This document shows, piece after piece, positions 41,735 to 50,360 of a stretch of DNA of 64,000 bases. The stretch is from the NCBI GenBank assembly GCA_040755215.1, contig JBFMBG010000001.1, positions 50,400-114,399 on the forward strand, in the 5' to 3' direction. A program made the position numbers and the translations under genes. Every line of letters starts with the position of its first letter. Positions within the stretch are counted from its first letter, which is position 1. The notes beneath the pieces were generated by a model. The model had not been told where the DNA came from and made no database searches. It worked only from the letters and a program-made list of their open reading frames with translations. The DNA comes from JAIMBK01 sp040755215. Lineage in GTDB: Bacteria > Bacillota > Desulfotomaculia > Desulfotomaculales > Nap2-2B.

Positions 41735-42148
41735 GTGTTAGAAGCTCTGCTTTCTCAAAAAAGGACGCTTTTAGAAGAAATGGTTAAAATGCACCGCCAG
41801 GTAACGGAACACCTAAAAAAACCGGACGGGGATTTCCTGGAAAAACTTGCCGGGGCCATGTCTGACTTAGAAAAGTTACGGGAACAAATTAATGAACTGG
41901 ATGCCGCGATAAGCGAACAAAAAAAACATGGGGAAATCTATGCAAAAATAATCGCCGGCAAAGAGGAAGAAATCAAGAGAATCCTGGCGCAAATCCAGGC
42001 AATTCAGGAACAAAACGTTTCCCTGGCCAAAGGACTCCGGGATGAAATCAGCGGAAAATTAAAAAGCCTGCGGGAAGGCAGGCAGGCGATGGCTTACTTA
42101 AAAAAAGAACGTATGCTGAACGGAAACTCTTTGAACAGAACCTTTTAG
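41735..42148 (+). CDS. FliT-like coiled-coil flagellar protein
   Basis: 137 residues from GTG 41735 after AGGAGAATTTTT. Heptad-rich helices run the whole length (LEALLSQKRTLLEEMVKMHR, DLEKLREQINELDAAISEQK). The position after fliS and the size suggest a FliT-type chaperone, but sequence conservation of that family is too weak for certainty. It is convergent with flaG2. Confidence 0.6.
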   Translation: MLEALLSQKRTLLEEMVKMHRQVTEHLKKPDGDFLEKLAGAMSDLEKLREQINELDAAISEQKKHGEIYAKIIAGKEEEIKRILAQIQAIQEQNVSLAKGLRDEISGKLKSLREGRQAMAYLKKERMLNGNSLNRTF

Positions 42149-42191
42149 GGTCAATGCTTTTGATGCCGCTTATGAAATTACATTAATGATT

Positions 42192-42557
42192 TTACAGATA
42201 TTGATCAAGAAGCAACCCTAAAGCTTTGAAAGGTTCTTGGGCAAGAGTAACTGCGTCATCAGGAGTCATTTCCGCTTTTACTTCCCCTGACTCCCTGTTA
42301 ACAAGTTGCACCACGGATTTACCTTCTTCTCTTTCGCGTACCAAAAACTCCAGCGGCTGGTTATAGGCCTCGGCCGCCTGGTTCAAACGGGCAACCGCCT
42401 TAATCAGGTTCTCCCTGCGCACTTTCCCCCCTTCTTCTGAAGGCGGACCCTGGGGAAATACGTCTTCCCGCCGCACGGCGCTGGCCGGCTCGATTCTGCG
42501 CAGCGGGGCAACCTCCTGAGAGGCAAGGGACTGCAGGCCACCGGCGCCAACTTTCAT
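42192..42557 (-). CDS. Second FlaG-like protein
   Basis: 121 residues from ATG 42557 after GGGGGTG. A disordered N-terminal half is followed by VARLNQAAEAYNQPLEFLVR and GKSVVQLVNRESGEVKAEMT, the FlaG pattern. It is the last gene of the minus-strand flagellar/chemotaxis run, ~100 bases after flgL. Having flaG at both ends of the region is unusual. Confidence 0.78.
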   Translation of the reverse strand: MKVGAGGLQSLASQEVAPLRRIEPASAVRREDVFPQGPPSEEGGKVRRENLIKAVARLNQAAEAYNQPLEFLVREREEGKSVVQLVNRESGEVKAEMTPDDAVTLAQEPFKALGLLLDQYL

Positions 42558-42664
42558 GATCAAACACCCCCTGAAATAGACTCTCTGAAAAAAACTCTCG
42601 ATAGTTATACCCCTGCATGAATTATCCCGATCTCACTTGTACTCTTTAATTCCAGTGGAATCTT

Positions 42665-43570
42665 TTACCTCAGGTAATCCAGCAAAGACGTCTGCAGCAT
42701 TCTAGCGCCTGCCGAAAGGGCGGCCTGGTAGGACAACTGCTTTTGCTGGAACTCGATGGTAGCCCGCGCAATGTCGCTGTCCTGCAGATTCGAAAGCACG
42801 CCGGTCATGCGCACTCCATTGTCCTTCATCTGAGTTTGGAGATTCTCCAAGCGAGTGGTGCGGGAACCCGTGGTCACCCGGTGCTGCATCAACCAGTCCA
42901 AAGAAACATCCAGTTCTCCCAACGCATTGTCCACTTCAGCATAGTCCCCGCTGTCCAGCGCATTGTACAGATGAGAAAGCGTATCGAAAATACTCGGTGC
43001 ACCGCCACCAGGGGAAGCCAGAAACAATTCTTGACCGTCAGTGTTAACCTGGACCACCGAACCGTAAAAGACCGCCCGCTCAATTTTGTCGTTATTGCCG
43101 TTGAACACAACCTGACCGGTTAAGGGATTACGTTCAAAAGGTCGGGTGCCGACGTTTGAGCCGGCAAATATATACTTTCCCCCTAAGGAGGTGTTGCCCA
43201 CGTCAACCATACCGTCGATAATGTTATCGATCTGTTGGGCCAGCAACTTCATGTCTTCTTGAGTTAAGGTGCCATTGGCTCCCTGGACGGCGATCTGCCG
43301 GGCCTGCTGCAAGAGGCTGGTGGCGTTTCCCATGGCGGCATCGGCTTGATTCAGCCAGGACAAGCCGTCATCCACGTTGCGTAAATACTGCCTGGTGCTG
43401 TCCAAATCGGACATTACAGACATAATTTGCGAGGTACCGCTGGGATCATCGCTGGGACGGTTAACTTTTTTCCCGGTGGACATGCGTTCCTGGCTGCGCA
43501 CCAGTCCCTCCAGGTTGAGTTGAATTGCGTTTATTAAATGGGCTCCGATCATATTGTGGGTAATCCGCAT
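42665..43570 (-). CDS. flgL: Flagellar hook-filament junction protein FlgL (HAP3)
   Basis: 301 residues. The N-terminus MRITHNMIGAHLINAIQLN and ERMSTGKKVNRPSDDPSG is flagellin-like, and the C-terminus ARATIEFQQKQLSYQAALSA and LQTSLLDYLR is FlgL-specific. It forms the junction between hook and filament with FlgK. ATG 43570 after GGGGGAG. It follows flgK by ~97 bases. Confidence 0.95.
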   Translation of the reverse strand: MRITHNMIGAHLINAIQLNLEGLVRSQERMSTGKKVNRPSDDPSGTSQIMSVMSDLDSTRQYLRNVDDGLSWLNQADAAMGNATSLLQQARQIAVQGANGTLTQEDMKLLAQQIDNIIDGMVDVGNTSLGGKYIFAGSNVGTRPFERNPLTGQVVFNGNNDKIERAVFYGSVVQVNTDGQELFLASPGGGAPSIFDTLSHLYNALDSGDYAEVDNALGELDVSLDWLMQHRVTTGSRTTRLENLQTQMKDNGVRMTGVLSNLQDSDIARATIEFQQKQLSYQAALSAGARMLQTSLLDYLR

Positions 43571-43667
43571 AGCATAAGCTCCCCCTTCCGGCCTTAACCA
43601 ATCCCTTAGTGGTTACGCCGGCGACGTTAAAAAGTGAAAGCCACAATGATTTTACTTTTACCTTAAC

Positions 43668-45107
43668 TTACAATACCCCCATCCGGTTAATCAGCGTGTC
43701 CAGCATGCTGTCTAACACTGTCATCACCCGTGCCGACGCCTGGTAGGCGTACTGGAACTGCGTTAAGCGAGTGAGTTCCTCGTCTAAAGAAACGCCGGAG
43801 ACAGACTGGCGCAAGTTTTCCAGTTGCTGCAAGACCGCCCTGGCAGTGCCCGCCTGGTGACTGGAGCCCTGGGCGTCGGTGCCGATGCCGGAAACCAGGC
43901 CGCGGTAGTATGCCTCAAAAGTATTCCCGTCAAGTTCAGGAATCAATCCTTCCCGCAACTGGGCAATTTGTAGTGCTTTTTCACCGTTAACTTTATTGAC
44001 ATCATTTTTAATTTCAGTGCTAAGGTCTATATTACTCGCGTCCGCGCCATCTAAAAAAAAGTCAGGATAACCGGATACTTCGTGTTCAGTATTCACGTAG
44101 TAAACTATATTTTTAGCCAGTTCGTTAAGTTTATAAATATATCCGCCATTAAGACTGCCAGACCCATCTTTACTTGCTATTCTCCAACGGGCGCTTTCCG
44201 CCCCAGCCAGAGAGCCGGGAAGCTTAAATGCCACTGTGTCGTCTGTTATATCGACATTTCCAACAGGATTATTTAAACTATCAAATATCTTTAAAGTTAA
44301 TTTATCTGTTGTGGGATCGAATAAGTCATTTAGATCAATATGATTAAAGTCACCAGTTGCGCTAACCAGTTGCACGCCAGTAGTGGAATTGGAAATCTTA
44401 ACATCTACTGTTCCGTTGTCTTGAAACTTTACTTCCACTTGGATTATTTCAGTCAATTCATCCAGCAAGAGATCGCGCTTGTCAAGCAAATCATTGGGCT
44501 GATTGCCGTTTGCCACAATTCGTTCGATGGATTTATTTAAATCACCCAATTCCCCGGCTATTTCATTAATCCGCTGTGCCTTAAGCTTAATCAAATCTTC
44601 CTGGCTTTTTCTGATCTCGCTCAACTGCCTGTAAATATGCCGGAAATTAACCGCCAGCTCCTCCCCCGCTTCCTTCACCACCGCTTTCAGCCCCGGGTCG
44701 CTGGGGTTGTTGTTCAATTCGTGCCAGGCGTCGAAGAACCGGGCGAGAACGCTTCCCAGCCCCACCTCCGAAGGCTCCGGAAACACCGCCTCCACCCTCT
44801 GCAGGGCGTCCTGGCGGGCCTGCCAGAAGCCGTCCCCACCTTTTGCGTAACGCACCTGGCCGTCCAGCAGAGCGTCGCGGATGCGGCGGATTTGCGCCAC
44901 CTCCGTGCCGGTGCCGAGCTGGCCGGGGAGCAGGCGCTGGGCCAGATTGGGCAGAGTATAGGGATCGGTGGCGGAAAAAACGGGGTCCTGCCGGGTATAA
45001 CCCTCCGTACTGGCGTTGGCCAGGTTGTGCGCCGTTACGTCCATGGCGTTGCGGCCAGCCATCAGGCCCCGGCGGGCGATTTCAATCCCGAAGAAAGTGG
45101 AGATCAC
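43668..45107 (-). CDS. flgK: Flagellar hook-associated protein FlgK (HAP1)
   Basis: 479 residues from GTG 45107 after AAGGATG. STFFGIEIARRGLMAGRNAM and DVTAHNLANASTEGYTRQDP are the conserved rod/hook N-terminus; the C-terminus has SLDEELTRLTQFQYAYQASA and MLDTLINRMGV. The central part (~200-370) has a lower G+C, as the variable domain often does. Upstream gene is flgN, its export chaperone. Confidence 0.95.
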   Translation of the reverse strand: MISTFFGIEIARRGLMAGRNAMDVTAHNLANASTEGYTRQDPVFSATDPYTLPNLAQRLLPGQLGTGTEVAQIRRIRDALLDGQVRYAKGGDGFWQARQDALQRVEAVFPEPSEVGLGSVLARFFDAWHELNNNPSDPGLKAVVKEAGEELAVNFRHIYRQLSEIRKSQEDLIKLKAQRINEIAGELGDLNKSIERIVANGNQPNDLLDKRDLLLDELTEIIQVEVKFQDNGTVDVKISNSTTGVQLVSATGDFNHIDLNDLFDPTTDKLTLKIFDSLNNPVGNVDITDDTVAFKLPGSLAGAESARWRIASKDGSGSLNGGYIYKLNELAKNIVYYVNTEHEVSGYPDFFLDGADASNIDLSTEIKNDVNKVNGEKALQIAQLREGLIPELDGNTFEAYYRGLVSGIGTDAQGSSHQAGTARAVLQQLENLRQSVSGVSLDEELTRLTQFQYAYQASARVMTVLDSMLDTLINRMGVL

Positions 45108-45143
45108 GCAAGCATCATCCTTATTAAAAAATTATATTTACCG

Positions 45144-45632
45144 CTATACCTGGCGATCGAAAACCCCAACCGGTTTTTGCTTCGTTTGCAGAAAACCTCT
45201 GGGGTCGTACATTTCTCCCTGCGCTGCGGCAATGAGTTTCGTTAATTGCCGCTGGAACCGGAAAGCCCTGAGCAACAAAATTTTTCCCGTTTCATTTATT
45301 TGCCGAAGCTGCGCGACGGCAACGGCCAACCGGTTATACAACGAAGCAAAGGCGTCCTGCAGCTCGGCGGGAGCAAGGGAGGTTACTTCGCCAAAATGGG
45401 CATCTGTTTTAGAATTCTTAATTAAATCCTGCTGCACCTGCAACCTTTTCTCTTCGAGTTTTGCCAGCTCACCGGCCAGAAATTCCTGCTGCTCCGTCAC
45501 GGAGATAATTTCGGAAGGGGCGTTTTCTTTCAGGGCGCGAATTAAGTTGCTTCCGGCTGCCTTCAGCTCTTCAACTACGGCCAGTTCTTGTTGCAACAAA
45601 GCCAGCAAAATTTTAAAGCCGCTTTCCGGCAT
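45144..45632 (-). CDS. flgN: FlgN-family flagellar export chaperone
   Basis: 162 residues from ATG 45632, 9 bases after GGGAGG. Helical coiled-coil: LLALLQQELAVVEELKAAG, VTEQQEFLAGELAKLEEKRL. FlgN binds FlgK and FlgL before export. The call is based on helical make-up, size and its place between flgM and flgK. Confidence 0.85.
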   Translation of the reverse strand: MPESGFKILLALLQQELAVVEELKAAGSNLIRALKENAPSEIISVTEQQEFLAGELAKLEEKRLQVQQDLIKNSKTDAHFGEVTSLAPAELQDAFASLYNRLAVAVAQLRQINETGKILLLRAFRFQRQLTKLIAAAQGEMYDPRGFLQTKQKPVGVFDRQV

Positions 45633-45651
45633 CAGCAGCCGCCTCCCCAAT

Positions 45652-45966
45652 TTAAACTCTTTTATCCAGCCGGTGTTCGGCCATTATTCCCTCGGCAATT
45701 TTTTCCGCATCCAGCTGGTAAGTTCCCCGTTCAAGTTGTTTTTTAATGGCGCTCACCAGTTCGGCCCGTACTTCCGGGATTTCTTTTAAACGGACGCGGT
45801 ACAGCTGGAGCTCCCGCGCCCGGGCGGAAATCTCAATTTCGTCGGTCCGCATAGACTTTTGGTCAGCCTTGCGGACATTCCCTTGTTCGTCTTTTTCAAT
45901 TTTTTGGACGCGTTTAAGATATGCTTCAGCGACCATCCGGGGATCAAAATTGTTGGTGATTTTCAC
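45652..45966 (-). CDS. flgM: Anti-sigma-28 factor FlgM
   Basis: 104 residues from GTG 45966. The C-terminal half, DEIEISARARELQLYRVRL and VRAELVSAIKKQLERGTYQL then EKIAEGIM, is the sigma-28-binding FlgM domain. It blocks SigD/FliA until exported through the finished hook. The sigma-28 promoter at 46037-46063 fits the known feedback control of flgM. It ends 19 bases before flgN. Confidence 0.95.
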   Translation of the reverse strand: MKITNNFDPRMVAEAYLKRVQKIEKDEQGNVRKADQKSMRTDEIEISARARELQLYRVRLKEIPEVRAELVSAIKKQLERGTYQLDAEKIAEGIMAEHRLDKRV

Positions 45967-46036
45967 CGAACCCCCCCTTTTTTTAAGCCTGAAACCTCTT
46001 CGACAAAAGCGCGGGACGTCAGGTACCCTACTAAAG

Positions 46037-46063
46037 TTATCGACCCGATCGGGCCATTCTTTA
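46037..46063 (-). promoter_or_regulatory. Sigma-28 promoter of flgM-flgN-flgK-flgL
   Basis: Minus strand TAAA (46060-46063), exactly 15 bases, GTCGATAA (46037-46044), one mismatch to TAAA-N15-GCCGATAA. The spacer contains the palindrome CCCGATCGGG. It is ~70 bases before the flgM start. Confidence 0.8.
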
Positions 46064-46084
46064 GTTATGTTAAAAATTTCTTTT

Positions 46085-47347
46085 TCAGATCATATTTACA
46101 ATTTCCCCGGCAATTTCCCCCAACGGCAGCACTTTTTGCGCCGCGCCCGCTTCAATGGCCGCCTTCGGCATGCCGAAAACGACGCAGGTGCTTTCGGCTT
46201 CGGCAATGGTGGGGCCGCCGCGCTCCCGGATCGCGGCCATTCCTTTGGCGCCGTCCCGGCCCATGCCGGTGAGCAACACGCCCATGGCGTGAGCGCCGTA
46301 CACTTCGGCGGCCGACGTCATCACGCCGTCCACCGAGGGGCGAAACACACCCGGCGAACGGGGTTCTCCGCAACTTTCCAGGCGGACGCTGACGCTGCCG
46401 GCGCGCCCGCGAAAGGCTAAATCGCACCCCGCGGGAGCCACCAGCACCTGGCCGGGTGTCACCGGGTCGCCCGCTTCGGCGTGCTTTACCTGCAGCCGGC
46501 TGCGCCGGGCCAAATGCTCAGCCAGAGACCTGGAAAAACCGGGCGGCAGGTGCTGAACAACCACCACGGCGGCGGGAAAACCGGCCGGCAGGGCGGGGAT
46601 TAAAACCTGCAGGGCGGCCGGCCCGCCGGTGGAAGAACCCACCACGACAAGATCCACCCGCCCGGCTTTTCCCCGGACGGCTTCCGTCCCCCCGGCAGGG
46701 CGCGCGGGCACCCCGTCCGCGCCTTTTTCCCGGGCGGCCGCCGGGCTTTCCGGCGTTGCTCCCTGCCCGGCCTGGTACTCCCTTTCGGGTTCGGACAGGC
46801 GCCCAGGAAGCTTTTTCTCAGGTATTTCCGGAAGGAACCTCTCGGCAGCAACCGGTGAACGGGTTTCACCCGCACCTGCCGCCTGTTCTGAAGAAGGTTT
46901 TCCTAAAGAAGGTTTGCGTAAAGCCGGTCTAAGCAATCCCAGTTTACGGGACGACACCATGGCCGCCGTTTTTAATTTTAAAGCCAGTTCGGCGACCATT
47001 ACGTCCAGATAACCCGGTTTTTCCGGCTTGGCCACAAAATCCACGGCTCCCAGGGAAAGGGCCTGCATGGTGGCTCTGGCGCCCTTCGTGGTGTGGCTGC
47101 TCAACATCACCACCGGCGCAGGGCACCGGCGCATTACCTGCCGGAGCACGCCCAGGCCGTCCAGCACGGGCATTTCCAGATCCAGCGAAACGGCCTCCGG
47201 CCTTAAAGCGCAGATTTTTTTAACCGCTTCTTCCCCGTCGGCTGCCGTATCAATAACCACAAAGTCGCCGGTGGCCTCCAGCAAGCGGGCCACCAGGCGA
47301 CGCATCAAGGCTGAATCATCGACGATCAGGACCTTTACCGGCGGCAT
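46085..47347 (-). CDS. cheB: Chemotaxis methylesterase CheB
   Basis: 420 residues. The receiver domain has VLIVDDSALMRRLV (~6-19), the phosphorylated aspartate in VSLDLEMPVLDGLG, and GAVDFVAKPEKPG. A long Pro/Glu/Gly-rich linker (~145-225) leads to the esterase domain with the catalytic serine in VVVGSSTGGPAAL, histidine in VQHLPPGFS and aspartate in TGMGRDGAKGM. It removes methyl groups from chemoreceptors. The linker is longer than usual. No cheR is seen in the window. Confidence 0.95.
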   Translation of the reverse strand: MPPVKVLIVDDSALMRRLVARLLEATGDFVVIDTAADGEEAVKKICALRPEAVSLDLEMPVLDGLGVLRQVMRRCPAPVVMLSSHTTKGARATMQALSLGAVDFVAKPEKPGYLDVMVAELALKLKTAAMVSSRKLGLLRPALRKPSLGKPSSEQAAGAGETRSPVAAERFLPEIPEKKLPGRLSEPEREYQAGQGATPESPAAAREKGADGVPARPAGGTEAVRGKAGRVDLVVVGSSTGGPAALQVLIPALPAGFPAAVVVVQHLPPGFSRSLAEHLARRSRLQVKHAEAGDPVTPGQVLVAPAGCDLAFRGRAGSVSVRLESCGEPRSPGVFRPSVDGVMTSAAEVYGAHAMGVLLTGMGRDGAKGMAAIRERGGPTIAEAESTCVVFGMPKAAIEAGAAQKVLPLGEIAGEIVNMI

Positions 47348-47384
47348 AAGCTACCTCTTTCGCTGTTAACATTAAATTAAAGAT

Positions 47385-47425
47385 CAGGCACAAAGCTTCC
47401 CAGGCACAAAGGCACAAAGTTAAAA
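47385..47425. repeat. GGCACAAAG-type short repeat tract
   Basis: Copies of GGCACAAAG or close variants (GGCACAAAGC, GGCACAAAGGCACAAAG) in the cheA-cheB spacer. The same unit, or its complement, is found at 50311-50356 and 56588-56622; a related CGCAAAG form is at 9885-9897 and 12245-12275. Confidence 0.6.
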
Positions 47426-47451
47426 GGCAGAAAAAAGAATTTACTTCCTTC

Positions 47452-49599
47452 CTACCCCGCCGCGTATGCCGCCGCTTCTTCCACGCCGCCCTCCTTGACG
47501 ATGCTGCGCGCATCGACAATCAGAGCTACGCTGCCGTCTCCCAGGATGGTGGCGCCCGAAAGGCCGCTCACCTGACCCAGGTAGCTTCCCAGGGACTTGA
47601 TCACGATTTCCTGCTCCCCGATGAGCCTGTCCACCACCACGCCCACTTTTTTATCGCCGGAGCCCAAAACAACCACAAAAACCCGCTCGCCCGGGTTGCT
47701 TTCCTGGTTAAAGAAGTGGGCCAGCCGAATCAGGGGCAAAACGCGGCCGCGCACCACAATCACTTCATTATGCCTGACGCGCCTGATCTCACCGGGCTTT
47801 AACGCCAGGGTCTCGACCACGTTGGTCAGCGGAAAAGCGTAAACCTGTTCTCCCAGCGTCACCATCAGGGCCCGGATAATGGCCAGGGTGAGCGGCAGCT
47901 TGATGGTAAAGGTGGTCCCTGCACCAGGCGCACTGTCGTATTCCACCGAACCGTTGATTTGCTCAATCTGGTTGCGCACGATGTCCATGCCCACGCCCCG
48001 TCCGGAGACGTCGCTGACGTCCGCGGAAGTGGAAAAACCGGGGGTGAAGATGAGATCCAGGGCTTCCTTATCGGTCAGGCGGGCCGCCGCTTCGGCACTG
48101 AGCAGCCCTTTTTCCACTGCTTTTCTGCGCATCACGGCCGGGTCCATGCCGCGCCCGTCGTCGGCGAGGGTAATTTCGATCTGGCCCTCCACGTAAGCGG
48201 CCTTCAACAATATTTTACCCGTCCGGGGTTTGCCCAGCCGGATCCTTTCCTCCGGCGGTTCAATGCCGTGGTCTACAGAGTTGCGCAGCAGGTGGATCAG
48301 GGGATCGCCGATGACCTCGATAACGTTCCGGTCCAGTTCCGTTTCGCGCCCCTCGATAATAAAATCTACTTCTTTGCCCATTTTGTGGGCGAGGTCCCGC
48401 ACCATCCGGGGCAGCCGGTTAAAGACGTAGGCCACGGGCAGCATCCGCGCCTTCATGATTTCCTCCTGCAGGCTGTTGGTAACCTGCCCCAGGTGACTGG
48501 AAATCTCCAGCATGTTCTCGGCCAGCTCGTCACCGTAACGGCTTTCAAAAACGTCTACGAAACGATCCAGCCGCGTGCGGTCGATCACCAGTTCACCAAC
48601 CAGGTTCATCAAAGCATCGAGCTTTTGCACGTCCACGCGCACAGTTTTAATATTGTCCCTGGGCTGGTCCGCGATCCGCTCCCGGAAAGCGGCGGCGGCC
48701 GCCGTAACCTCACCGGGCCCGGGAGCGGCGGCGGCAAATCCGGCGCGGATCTGCCGGATCTTTACGTTCGTCACTTCGGCAATAGAAAAAATAAGGTTCT
48801 TAATCTGACCGGCGTCCTCCTGCGTAAAAATCAAAACGCCAAAACCGCTGCCGTACTTTCCATCCTGGAGATCCTCGGCGGGAGGGACGCTTTTAATGAT
48901 TTCCCCCACCTGCTGCAGCGTCTCAAAAATCAGAAAGGCGCGGGCGGCTTTCATCTGACAGGCCGGGTCAATGCCGATTTCCACCCAGTACGCCTGGTAG
49001 CCGCGTACTTCGGCTTCCCGCAGCAGCGACTCCTCAACGTCGCTTAACGCCACCCCGCCTCCGAACGGGGAGTCTCCTCCGGCGGCCGGGGCTTCCGTCC
49101 CTTTATCTTCCGGAAAGACCCCGGCGGTTGGGGCGGGCGGGGCCTCCTTCGCTGCGGCGGCAGGAGCCTCCTTCGCTGCAGCGGCACCTCCGGCAACGCC
49201 GGCAACGGAAGCCGCCTCGCAACTTACCGTGCATTCACGCAAGCTGGCCACAATGCCGGCAATATCGGTAGTTTCCGTTTTCGTTTTAGCAATTTCTTCC
49301 TTGAGCGCCCGCAGGGTGTCCAGCGCTTCAAAAAGGGTGTCGACGAGCGCCTCGTTAACAACCAGGCTCCCCTGGCGCAGGCGGTCGAAAATATTTTCGA
49401 TCTCGTGGGTCAGGGCGGACATTTTTTCGTACCCCATTACCGCCGAAGAACCTTTGATGGTGTGGGCGGCCCGGAAAATCTCCTGAATTGCCTCGGAGCT
49501 GCTGCCCCCCTTCTCCATTAAAAGCAGGTTGTCGCTGATCACCTGCAGCTTTTCTTCCAGTTCCTCAAAGAATATGCTGATTTCTTCGTCGGTAAACAT
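47452..49599 (-). CDS. cheA: Chemotaxis histidine kinase CheA
   Basis: 715 residues. HPt domain with RAAHTIKGSSAVMGYEKM (His ~46), an Ala/Pro-rich linker (~130-175), a P2-like region, the dimerisation helices (KLDALMNLVGELVIDRTRLD), the ATPase with N box LLRNSVDHGIEPPEERIRL, G1 LADDGRGMD, G2 SGRGVGMDIV, and a CheW-like C-terminus (EQVYAFPLTNVVETLAL). It phosphorylates CheY and CheB according to receptor state. It follows cheW by ~38 bases. Confidence 0.97.
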   Translation of the reverse strand: MFTDEEISIFFEELEEKLQVISDNLLLMEKGGSSSEAIQEIFRAAHTIKGSSAVMGYEKMSALTHEIENIFDRLRQGSLVVNEALVDTLFEALDTLRALKEEIAKTKTETTDIAGIVASLRECTVSCEAASVAGVAGGAAAAKEAPAAAAKEAPPAPTAGVFPEDKGTEAPAAGGDSPFGGGVALSDVEESLLREAEVRGYQAYWVEIGIDPACQMKAARAFLIFETLQQVGEIIKSVPPAEDLQDGKYGSGFGVLIFTQEDAGQIKNLIFSIAEVTNVKIRQIRAGFAAAAPGPGEVTAAAAAFRERIADQPRDNIKTVRVDVQKLDALMNLVGELVIDRTRLDRFVDVFESRYGDELAENMLEISSHLGQVTNSLQEEIMKARMLPVAYVFNRLPRMVRDLAHKMGKEVDFIIEGRETELDRNVIEVIGDPLIHLLRNSVDHGIEPPEERIRLGKPRTGKILLKAAYVEGQIEITLADDGRGMDPAVMRRKAVEKGLLSAEAAARLTDKEALDLIFTPGFSTSADVSDVSGRGVGMDIVRNQIEQINGSVEYDSAPGAGTTFTIKLPLTLAIIRALMVTLGEQVYAFPLTNVVETLALKPGEIRRVRHNEVIVVRGRVLPLIRLAHFFNQESNPGERVFVVVLGSGDKKVGVVVDRLIGEQEIVIKSLGSYLGQVSGLSGATILGDGSVALIVDARSIVKEGGVEEAAAYAAG

Positions 49600-49637
49600 A
49601 AGCCCACCTTCCTGGAACTAAATATAAGCACAAGCGG

Positions 49638-50123
49638 CTAAACTCCGGCAGCGGCGGCTGCTTCTTCTAAAGCCTCTTTTTCTCGTTCGTAAAGAATCCG
49701 GTGCGCGTCCAGAAGAATAATGAGCCGCTCGTCAATCAACACGATGCCCTGTAAATAAGCGGTTGCCCGGCTGGTGACGATTTCCGGCGGCGGCTTGATC
49801 TGGCCGCCGGAAAACCGGAGCACTTCCGAAACGCCGTCCACAACCATTCCCACCGTGGTACCGCCGGCTTCCACGATAATAATCTTGCTGTGTTCGCTGA
49901 CCCGCCCCGGGCGGGCCAGGCCAAAACGTTTCGCCAGGTCGATCACTGGAATAACCTGGCCGCGCAACTTAATTACCCCTTCGATAAAATCAGGGCTGCC
50001 GGGAACCTGCGTAACGGTTTCCGGGCGGATAATTTCCAGGACATTACTTATATCCACCCCGTACGTCTGCCCCGCCAGTTCAAATACGACCACCTGCATG
50101 GTCTGGCCGGCGGTTTTCTTCAT
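49638..50123 (-). CDS. cheW: Chemotaxis coupling protein CheW
   Basis: 161 residues from ATG 50123, 9 bases after GGAGAG. VVFELAGQTYGVDISNVLEI, TQVPGSPDFIEGVIKLRGQV and IPVIDLAKRFGL are the CheW hallmarks. It links receptors to CheA. A short basic ORF precedes it. Confidence 0.95.
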   Translation of the reverse strand: MKKTAGQTMQVVVFELAGQTYGVDISNVLEIIRPETVTQVPGSPDFIEGVIKLRGQVIPVIDLAKRFGLARPGRVSEHSKIIIVEAGGTTVGMVVDGVSEVLRFSGGQIKPPPEIVTSRATAYLQGIVLIDERLIILLDAHRILYEREKEALEEAAAAAGV

Positions 50124-50144
50124 AACCACCCACTCTCCTTAACT

Positions 50145-50225
50145 TTATTCAACAACCAAACCACGGCATACCTTTTTCCGGGCCAGCCTTTTTCTTTGCG
50201 CTTTTTCAATTTGGTCATCGCCCAT
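50145..50225 (-). CDS. 26-residue basic ORF upstream of cheW
   Basis: ATG 50225 after AAAGGGGC encodes MGDDQIEKAQRKRLARKKVC plus six residues to TAA at 50145, ending 19 bases before the cheW ribosome site. The good ribosome site and basic helical content hint at a real small protein or leader peptide; no homologue known to me. The remaining 50226-50360 spacer holds the repeat tract only. Confidence 0.35.
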   Translation of the reverse strand: MGDDQIEKAQRKRLARKKVCRGLVVE

Positions 50226-50310
50226 GCCCCTTTATAATTTCGCCCCTTTGGGCTTCTATCCTTTCATTTCTTCCGGGCCTCCGTCTCTCTATACCTCTTC
50301 TTTCCCCCTG

Positions 50311-50356
50311 TCCCTTTGACCCTTTGTGCCTTTGTGCCTGTTTAACTTTGTGCCTT
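50311..50356. repeat. CCTTTGTGCCTTTGTGCC-type repeat tract
   Basis: Plus strand CCCTTTGTGCCTTTGTGCC, then TTAACTTTGTGCC; the complement of the GGCACAAAG unit at 47385-47425, here in the motA-cheW spacer. Including the AAGTTAAA joint it is nearly an inverted copy of the other tract. Confidence 0.65.
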
Positions 50357-50360
50357 GTGG

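Noticed and set aside
47959..49047. 362-codon plus-strand frame opposite cheA
   Set aside because: cheA on the minus strand has all expected domains; the plus-strand frame has no motif and starts inside the ATPase domain.
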